From positions 1 to 19,707 of the forward strand of contig JAHZHV010000208.1 of the NCBI GenBank assembly GCA_019420085.1: DNA of 19,707 nucleotides. The letters are read 5' to 3'. The translations under genes and the position numbers were made by a program. The notes below the pieces were generated by a model. The model made no database searches. It saw nothing but the letters and a program-made list of their open reading frames with translations, and was not told where the DNA came from. The DNA is from Christensenella sp. GTDB lineage: Bacteria > Bacillota > Clostridia > Christensenellales > Maliibacteriaceae. Shown here piece after piece: positions 14,471-19,707 of this stretch (its first letter is position 1; every line of letters begins with the position of its first letter).

Positions 14471-14580
14471 CCGCATTCCGCCGCGTGGGGAAAGGGGTCT
14501 GTACAAAAAGTATATTCGCCGTCTTGCATGCCATCATTTTACGGAAATATGAACTTTGCATCACAAGATGCGCCACACCA

Positions 14581-14608
14581 TTTACAGACAATGGAAAAGA
14601 CATATAAT
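14581..14608 (+). promoter_or_regulatory. Sigma-A-type promoter of the VanW-family gene
   Basis: -35 TTTACA (14581-14586), a 16-nt spacer and a perfect -10 TATAAT (14603-14608). The leader to the ATG at 14678 would be about 62 nt. Confidence 0.7.
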
Positions 14609-14677
14609 AAATGCAATACATATTATATATCACCAACGCGTTGTATATCGCGCAGAAGAAAACAGGAGATGCGTCTC

Positions 14678-16441
14678 ATGACACAACACAATTCCACGCC
14701 AGTTGATCCTGCTGTGCCAGACGATCGCGCTTTGGAAGAAGCAGTCAGCCGCAAGCTGTTGCAGCAGGACGATCTGCAAACCGCCCAAGATGTGCTCGAT
14801 TCTCTGGAAAGCCCTCTGTTTGACGCGGAAACAACATCCAATCCGCAAGATGTCAGTGTTCCGATCGAAGAAAGCACCTCCCCCGAACAAATACAGGATG
14901 ATCTTGCGCCGGAAAATGAAGCAACCGATTCAACAAACGGCGCGCTGGCCATCAAAGAACCCGACATCCCCACACAGAAACCTCACAATGGCAAAACGCG
15001 TATGTTTTTCATTGGGCTGGGATTATGTCTTGCGGTATCGCTGACGGGATTGGGGCTTCGCTTGATTTGTGAAAACCGTCTGCTGCATGCCAACACCATG
15101 CATCGTGTCAGCATCTCAGACGTCGTACTGGATGGAATGACAAAAGAGGAAGCACTGGCAGCATTGCAGGAGGCCTTTGATGATAAAGATTTGGACGTCA
15201 CATTACGCTTTACCTTCGAAGATGAAGTTTTCACGCAGCCGCTTTCCGCTTTTGATCCACATTACGAATTGGAACAGGCGCTCACCCAGGCCTGGAGTGT
15301 AGGACGTACGGGTACACGCGCACAGCGTCTTTTCGATATTTATCAGGCTGACGCCATATGCCGCACGCTTTCCATGCCCTGCACGCTTTCAGAAGCCGCC
15401 GCGCGGCAATATACAGCATCGCTTGCCGAACAAATCGACTGCGATGTGCAGGAGCCTGCCATAGCCGTCAATCCCGAAAACGACGGTGTGAACAATTTGT
15501 TCGTGCAAACCGAAGAAATTGTAGGCAAAAAACTCAATCAGCAGGCGCTTGTGACATCCATCTGTCAAAGCGTGGAAAACAATTTCGCACCGATTGCACT
15601 GGACGTTGCACTGACGCAGCCACAGCAGACGCTTGCACAGCTGATGCAGGATGTACAGCTCATCCGTACGTTTACAACGGAGTATGACTATCTGCCTGCA
15701 CGCGTATTTAATATCCACCGTGCTACCGACGCAATCAACGGCACCGTCTTACAGCCTGGCGGCGAATTCTCTTTTAATGAAACTGTCGGCAATACATCTC
15801 TTGCCGAAAACGGCTATAAAGAATGGTACGTTATCGTCGGCGGAAAAAACGAGATGGATCGCGGCGGCGGCGTTTGTCAAGCTGCCACAACACTGTACAA
15901 TGTTGCGGTCCGCTGCGATATGGAAATTCTGGCTCGCGAGCCGCATGCCATTGCCTCGAGCTACGTCCCCAAAGGACAGGACGCCACAATCGCCTACGGT
16001 GCCTATGACCTTCGCTTCCGTAATACAAGCGAATGCCCCATTTATATCTTTGGCTCCTACACCGACACGAGCGTAACATTCAGTATCTATGGACGTCCAC
16101 TCAAAGATGGCGTAACCATTGAAATGGAATCGGAACTTCTCGGCGTACGCTATCCGGGTGAGGCCAAAGTCAGCGTGGATTACTCCAAGCCGGTCGGCTA
16201 TCGCTCCACAACCGTTTCCGCACTGAATGGTTATGACGTGCGCGTTTATAAATTGTGGTTTGACAGCAACGGCAATGAAATCAACCGCATTATCGATCAT
16301 GTGGATGCCTATCCCACACGCCGTGCAGAAGTCGTGATCGGCGGCGCCCAGCCGGTAATATCAACACCCGCCCCTGAGCCGACCCCTGTGCCGGAACCAG
16401 AACCGGAACCGGAAACGCCGGAAACAACCGCTCAGCAATAA
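14678..16441 (+). CDS. VanW/YoaR-family membrane-anchored cell-wall protein
   Basis: Probable wall-associated protein of the VanW family; the molecular activity of VanW proteins is not established. Seen (587 aa): a long acidic cytoplasmic N-terminus (about 1-105, rich in E, D, S, T and P), a single membrane segment (about 109-131), and an outward region of about 200 residues that fits the putative peptidoglycan-binding repeats found before VanW. The VanW domain itself spans about 343-460, with LQPGGEFSFNETVG, GGGVCQAATTLYN and a REPHAIASSYVP segment. A G5-like region follows, ending HVDAYPTRRAEVVIG. The C-terminus is a Pro/Glu tail (PEPEPEPE), which suits a wall spacer. Start: the ATG at 14678 has AGGAG 9 nt upstream; the ATG at 14669 is too close to it, and the longer opening to 14441 runs across the promoter. 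It stands alone and ends at the terminator at 16454-16491. Confidence 0.9.
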   Translation: MTQHNSTPVDPAVPDDRALEEAVSRKLLQQDDLQTAQDVLDSLESPLFDAETTSNPQDVSVPIEESTSPEQIQDDLAPENEATDSTNGALAIKEPDIPTQKPHNGKTRMFFIGLGLCLAVSLTGLGLRLICENRLLHANTMHRVSISDVVLDGMTKEEALAALQEAFDDKDLDVTLRFTFEDEVFTQPLSAFDPHYELEQALTQAWSVGRTGTRAQRLFDIYQADAICRTLSMPCTLSEAAARQYTASLAEQIDCDVQEPAIAVNPENDGVNNLFVQTEEIVGKKLNQQALVTSICQSVENNFAPIALDVALTQPQQTLAQLMQDVQLIRTFTTEYDYLPARVFNIHRATDAINGTVLQPGGEFSFNETVGNTSLAENGYKEWYVIVGGKNEMDRGGGVCQAATTLYNVAVRCDMEILAREPHAIASSYVPKGQDATIAYGAYDLRFRNTSECPIYIFGSYTDTSVTFSIYGRPLKDGVTIEMESELLGVRYPGEAKVSVDYSKPVGYRSTTVSALNGYDVRVYKLWFDSNGNEINRIIDHVDAYPTRRAEVVIGGAQPVISTPAPEPTPVPEPEPEPETPETTAQQ

Positions 16442-16453
16442 CACAAAAACGAT

Positions 16454-16491
16454 AAAATGTGCCCCTGCGCAATCGCGCAGGGGCACATTTT
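16454..16491. terminator. Bidirectional terminator, 17-bp perfect stem
   Basis: The arms at 16454-16470 and 16475-16491 pair perfectly around an AATC tetraloop, with a GC-rich core (GTGCCCCTGCGC) and AAAA/TTTT ends. The T runs are short (four, plus five more T further down on the minus strand), but the stem is very strong. It lies between the converging VanW and dehydrogenase genes. Confidence 0.88.
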
Positions 16492-16506
16492 GATTCATAC
16501 GCTTTT

Positions 16507-17553
16507 TTAGTCTTCCAAGGGCAGCGGATACAGCAGGATTTTCAGGCAATCCTTGCTTTCGAAACGCTCAAACGCCTCTTTCCAATCCGCAATGGAATAC
16601 CGATGCGACGCCAGCTTATCGACCTTGACTTTACCGGTCTCCACCAAATGAATCGCCATCTCCCAGGTTTCCCAGCGGGAAGACAGGCAGCCTGTAGCGT
16701 TGATCTCGCGATACGCCAAGCGGGAGAAATCCACTTCAAACGGTTTGCTCGGCAGACCAATAAGAAGGAACTGACCCTGACGGCGTACAAGCGTCAGCGC
16801 GCTGTTAATCGCACCCGGGAAACCGGAGGCCTCCAGCAACACATCGACGCCCAGACCATTCGTGCGCGCATAGATCTCCTTTTGGATATCGCATGCGTTC
16901 ACGTCAAACACCTCGTCAGCCCCCAGTTCTTTGGCCAGTGCAAGACGTTCCGCATCACGCGCAGTACCGGAAACATATACGGTTGCGCCACAGGATTTTG
17001 CCACCTGCATCGTCAAAAGACCAATGGGGCCGGGGCCGGAAACAAGTACGGTATCCGTAGGACGAATGTGAACACGTTCCAGCACGCCATGGCAAACGCA
17101 GGCCAGCGGTTCAATCAACGCCGCTTCCTCAAAGGGAAGCGTTTCGCTGATGTGATGCACGCGATACGCCGGCATGATCATGTAATTGGTAAAGGTTCCA
17201 TGTGCATAAAACCCGATAGATTTGCGTTCAGGGCACATATTGTAATTGCCGGTACGGCAATACAGGCATTCCCCGCAGATTTCAATCGACGGCTCACAGA
17301 CAACATGATCACCGACTTTGCAGCTGGTGACGCCTTCGCCGACCTCAACAACAACGCCGGAAAACTCATGACCGGCCACACAGGGCGGATTCATAATGAA
17401 ATCAATATCATCATGATAGATGTGCAGATCGCTGCCGCAGATCCCGGCAACCTTGATTTCCATCTTAACCCATCCGGCGGGAGGCGTCGGTTCCGGGATG
17501 TCGATGATATCCATGTGCCCTTCGCCGCGGGCAAGCTTGGCCAAACCTTTCAT
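16507..17553 (-). CDS. Zinc-dependent medium-chain dehydrogenase (sorbitol/threonine dehydrogenase-like)
   Basis: Cytoplasmic NAD(P)-dependent alcohol or polyol dehydrogenase; the substrate is not determined. Seen (348 aa, normal): catalytic zinc ligands C39 (GICGSD) and H62-E63 (AGHEFSG), the structural-zinc cysteines C93, C96, C99 and C107, a further glutamate in LIEPLACVCHGV that is typical of polyol dehydrogenases, and the nucleotide-binding GPGPIGLL with acceptor region VYVSGTARDAERL. The acceptor strand ends in a small residue rather than a clear acidic one, so the cofactor choice between NAD and NADP is open. The ATG at 17553 has AAGGAG 9 nt upstream. It follows the cvpA-like gene by 65 nt on the same strand with no clear promoter between them, so it is probably the last gene of that unit. 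Confidence 0.9.
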   Translation of the reverse strand: MKGLAKLARGEGHMDIIDIPEPTPPAGWVKMEIKVAGICGSDLHIYHDDIDFIMNPPCVAGHEFSGVVVEVGEGVTSCKVGDHVVCEPSIEICGECLYCRTGNYNMCPERKSIGFYAHGTFTNYMIMPAYRVHHISETLPFEEAALIEPLACVCHGVLERVHIRPTDTVLVSGPGPIGLLTMQVAKSCGATVYVSGTARDAERLALAKELGADEVFDVNACDIQKEIYARTNGLGVDVLLEASGFPGAINSALTLVRRQGQFLLIGLPSKPFEVDFSRLAYREINATGCLSSRWETWEMAIHLVETGKVKVDKLASHRYSIADWKEAFERFESKDCLKILLYPLPLED

Positions 17554-17618
17554 TTTGCTTCACTCCTTAAAATTCTTGTTTTCAAATGCCGCCTGACTGC
17601 ACAGCGGATCACGTACCG

Positions 17619-18335
17619 TTAAAGCAGCGTACCCTTAATGCCGCGCAACAGGAAGTTTGACTTGTAAAACAGCGATCCGATCGCGCTTTTTGTAAACCAC
17701 TCTTCAATCTGTTCAATTCCCATCAGGGACAACCCTGCGGGAACCAGCATAAATACAACCCGCACAACAAGCAAACCGATTAACAGACTGACCGCCGCAC
17801 CCGCCAGGGAATCAAACTGACGCAATACAGGCGGGCGCATCACAGCCATGCACATACTCACAATCAATTCAAAAGCGATAAATGCGACGATAAACAACGC
17901 CACATAGCACACCACATGCAGCACCGCAATCGCCATCGTCTGATTAAAATACTCCTGAATTGTAGCCAATCCTACATCAGAAAATGCCTGCGATTGGATA
18001 TTTTTTTCAATCAATCTTGACATAAAGTTTGGCAAATCACAGGCTTCCAGCGCTTTTGAAATCTGCGCCGCATCCGCCGTAGCCACAACCGTACGGGAAA
18101 GCTCGATATCACCGATTGCTTCGGCCGCATCCGTAAACTGCAGCGTAAAGTTGAGCGCATCAAAACGCGCAATCAGAAAATTGGCAAGATGCCGGTACCC
18201 CACACCGGAAACAATCAGACCGCCCAGCGCCGATGCGCCATGCATCAAACTGGACAAAAAGCCGCGATACCATCCAATCAGGGCAAAAATCGCCACCACT
18301 GCAATGATGGCCAAATCGATCAAGTTAAAACCCAC
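17619..18335 (-). CDS. CvpA-family membrane protein
   Basis: Integral membrane protein related to colicin V production protein CvpA, whose role in Gram-positive envelope physiology is not settled. Seen (238 aa): the N-terminal hallmark NLIDLAIIAVVAIFALIGWYRGFLSSL, a second membrane segment at about 30-48, a soluble stretch of about 85 residues (48-133), then segments at about 136-160 and 178-200, with the family's FDSLAGAAVSLLIGLLVV near the C-terminus. It is longer than the short CvpA proteins because of the central stretch. The start codon is GTG at 18335, with AAGGAG 11 nt upstream and no better alternative. It follows the DUF5711-like gene by 40 nt and is probably co-transcribed from the promoter at 19499-19527. 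Confidence 0.85.
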   Translation of the reverse strand: MGFNLIDLAIIAVVAIFALIGWYRGFLSSLMHGASALGGLIVSGVGYRHLANFLIARFDALNFTLQFTDAAEAIGDIELSRTVVATADAAQISKALEACDLPNFMSRLIEKNIQSQAFSDVGLATIQEYFNQTMAIAVLHVVCYVALFIVAFIAFELIVSMCMAVMRPPVLRQFDSLAGAAVSLLIGLLVVRVVFMLVPAGLSLMGIEQIEEWFTKSAIGSLFYKSNFLLRGIKGTLL

Positions 18336-18375
18336 GGTATTTCCCGCTCCTTTTTCTTATCTGTCAAATCGCGGA

Positions 18376-19434
18376 TCATGCCCTGCGGCTGATCCATTGC
18401 GCACCGTCAAAAAGCAGCACGCGTCTTTTGCCAACTGTACGCAATGCCTGATAATCTTGAGAAAGCGTATCGCTTCGAGTTTTCAGTTCATTGCCTGCCG
18501 TACAGCGCACCAAAGTGTCCTGGCACAAAAGATACAGGTATTTGCCGCGCACTGCAACCGCATCCGCATCCTGTGCAAGCGTATACGTTTGTGCACCGTA
18601 AAACCACTTACAACCGGAAGCGCCGTCATATTGCAGCAACGCCGAAACCGCCTCCGCATCCTGCGCGGTAAATACGCTATACATCCCCGACACTGAACTT
18701 TGCCATTGCCGAACGCCGCTATCAGTATAGCATAGAATTTGCTGCGTTCCTATTGCCAAAACGTTTTTTTCATTTACTGCAACATCATAAATCAATTGCC
18801 CCTGCACATCAATCCGCGACATAAACGCCTGCTGCTGCGCATTAAAAAGGTAAATTCGACTGACAATCTGTGCACCGGATGTATTGACCGTCAATACCCA
18901 CAACGTATTGGCATACATGCCCGCATCCATCACACAGTCCTGCTGCAGCAGATCATCTGCGGCGATAACATCCAGACTGTTGCCATAAGCATCATAAACA
19001 GATACCTGTGTCTGCGCCTGCTGCTGGGTCACAATTGCCGCCAGACCCGCACCGCATGAAACACTGCTGATGCGCTGCGATGTATCAAAGTGCACCGTTA
19101 CCATTCCCCGACCATTGAGCAGGTAGACATCATGCTCACCATATGCCGCCCCCATGCTTGCGGATACGGCAAGCTGTTCGGCCCCCGGAAGCGTTGTCGA
19201 CATAAGCTGTCTTCCATGCAGAGAATACACATGCAGCGTTTCGTCCCAAAGCGCCAGAATCCGCGCGCCCAGTCCCTGTACAACCGCCGACGGATCCGCC
19301 GGAATCACAGCATCCCTGCAAAGCAGCACGCCAAACGTCACAAGTGCGGCAACCAGGACAAACAGCGCCGCAACAAGCAGCGCCGTGCGGCGTGCACGCC
19401 GCCGCCGCAAATTCGGCGTTTGTCCTTTCATCAT
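18376..19434 (-). CDS. DUF5711-like membrane-anchored beta-propeller-type protein
   Basis: Function unknown. Seen (352 aa): a basic N-terminus (LRRRRARR, 9-16), one membrane segment at about 18-39, then a long outward domain of repeated beta-strand motifs spaced roughly 40 residues apart. Examples are ARILALWDETLHVYSLHG, HDVYLLNGRGMVTVHFD, VSVYDAYGNSLDVI and VLAIGTQQILCYTDSGVRQW; these resemble PQQ/WD-like blades. This fits DUF5711 proteins of Clostridia. Start: the ATG at 19434 has AGGAGG 9 nt upstream; the long opening to 19662 crosses the promoter and is rejected. The cvpA-like gene follows 40 nt downstream, and the pairing suggests a shared envelope role, which is inference. Confidence 0.75.
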   Translation of the reverse strand: MMKGQTPNLRRRRARRTALLVAALFVLVAALVTFGVLLCRDAVIPADPSAVVQGLGARILALWDETLHVYSLHGRQLMSTTLPGAEQLAVSASMGAAYGEHDVYLLNGRGMVTVHFDTSQRISSVSCGAGLAAIVTQQQAQTQVSVYDAYGNSLDVIAADDLLQQDCVMDAGMYANTLWVLTVNTSGAQIVSRIYLFNAQQQAFMSRIDVQGQLIYDVAVNEKNVLAIGTQQILCYTDSGVRQWQSSVSGMYSVFTAQDAEAVSALLQYDGASGCKWFYGAQTYTLAQDADAVAVRGKYLYLLCQDTLVRCTAGNELKTRSDTLSQDYQALRTVGKRRVLLFDGAQWISRRA

Positions 19435-19498
19435 ACCGTATATCCTCCTGCCGCCGGATAAAATACGCCGCAGACATACGTCTTTGCGCTGTATTGAT

Positions 19499-19527
19499 AC
19501 TGTACTCTTTTTTTTTACGCGCGTCAA
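19499..19527 (-). promoter_or_regulatory. Promoter of the DUF5711-cvpA unit
   Basis: On the minus strand there is -35 TTGACG (19527-19522), a 17-nt spacer containing a run of nine A, and -10 TACAGT (19504-19499). The leader to the ATG at 19434 would be about 57 nt. Confidence 0.7.
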
Positions 19528-19670
19528 TTCCGTGTGTTTTTGCCCATCTTTGCAGCTTTTTGGATGTAAACGCGAGATTTGCGAAAAACTTAATAAAAAG
19601 TAAATATTTCTTTCCTGAAAAACACAATGATTCTGCTCTGAAACCAAACACATCCTGAACATATCTGTGC

Positions 19671-19700
19671 TATAATGGGCGCGTCCTTGAAACAGGAGGG
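19671..19700 (+). promoter_or_regulatory. Promoter -10 and ribosome binding site for a gene starting beyond the window
   Basis: A perfect TATAAT (19671-19676) without a good -35 is followed by AGGAGGG (19694-19700), 7 nt from the right edge. A start codon is expected within a few bases past 19707. The identity of the gene cannot be known from here. The region 19535-19670 shows nothing else. Confidence 0.6.
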
Positions 19701-19707
19701 CAGGACA

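Larger units (their letters stand above)
14338..14677. other. Divergent intergenic region of 340 bp with no convincing gene
   Basis: It separates the P-loop/thrC operon (-) from the VanW gene (+). It holds a -10 element for the minus strand, a promoter for the plus strand, the hairpin-forming minus-strand leader and the two ribosome binding sites. Short open frames cross it (for example minus-strand 14300-14506 and 14379-14450) but none has a suitable ribosome binding site or recognisable product. Confidence 0.7.

Noticed and set aside
14441..14677. N-terminal extension of the VanW protein by 79 residues
   Set aside because: It spans the promoter at 14581-14608 and has no ribosome binding site; the inner ATG does.
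16459..17622. 387-codon open frame on the plus strand opposite the zinc dehydrogenase
   Set aside because: It starts inside the terminator stem and mirrors the dehydrogenase gene; no recognisable family.
19435..19662. N-terminal extension of the DUF5711-like protein by 76 residues
   Set aside because: It crosses the consensus promoter at 19499-19527, and the inner ATG has an AGGAGG at good spacing.
1..19707. Mobile element, prophage, defence island or CRISPR array
   Set aside because: No transposase, integrase, nuclease-helicase set, terminal repeats or spaced direct repeats seen anywhere; the tRNA genes show no partial 3'-end duplicates that would mark an integration site.

Overview
The window looks like ordinary chromosome from a Gram-positive, Clostridia-type anaerobe of moderate GC content. 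This rests on family content (DUF421 next to DUF4363, a VanW/YoaR-type cell-wall protein, a DUF5711-like protein, CvpA), on strong AGGAGG-type ribosome binding sites, and on two tRNA genes that do not encode CCA. The species cannot be named from the sequence. There is no transposase, integrase, phage gene, CRISPR array or attachment site, and base use looks even throughout.

Layout. (1) 1-3280: surface polysaccharide. The 3' part of an RgpF-like rhamnan-synthesis glycosyltransferase (+) converges on a two-gene polysaccharide ABC exporter (-; permease then ATPase), with a shared terminator between them. (2) 3318-4853: a cardiolipin synthase with two HKD motifs (-). (3) 5036-6446: two single-gene tRNA units on the minus strand, Val(CAC) and Ala(CGC), flank a plus-strand DUF421-DUF4363 pair. 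Each tRNA has its own consensus promoter and terminator. (4) 6574-7937: an M20 amidohydrolase (+) with its own promoter, ending at a 16-bp terminator stem. (5) 7947-10798: a minus-strand unit of an unrecognised membrane protein, an RsmC-like methyltransferase and an aldo/keto reductase with two Fe-S cysteine clusters. (6) 10824-14470: a tight minus-strand operon of a small P-loop protein, thrC, trpS and a GNAT acetyltransferase. Its 5' leader can fold into hairpins. (7) 14581-16491: a divergent VanW-family membrane-anchored wall protein (+). (8) 16507-19527: a minus-strand unit of a DUF5711-like anchored propeller protein, a CvpA-family membrane protein and a zinc medium-chain dehydrogenase. 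(9) The right edge holds a promoter and ribosome binding site for a plus-strand gene that starts just beyond the window.

The common themes are the cell envelope (polysaccharide synthesis and export, cardiolipin, VanW, CvpA, several membrane proteins) and translation or amino-acid supply (two tRNAs, trpS, thrC, a possible rRNA methyltransferase). I found no convincing evidence for a previously undescribed multi-gene system. The least explained elements are the small P-loop gene at the head of the thrC-trpS operon with its structured leader, and the membrane protein at 9670-10713.
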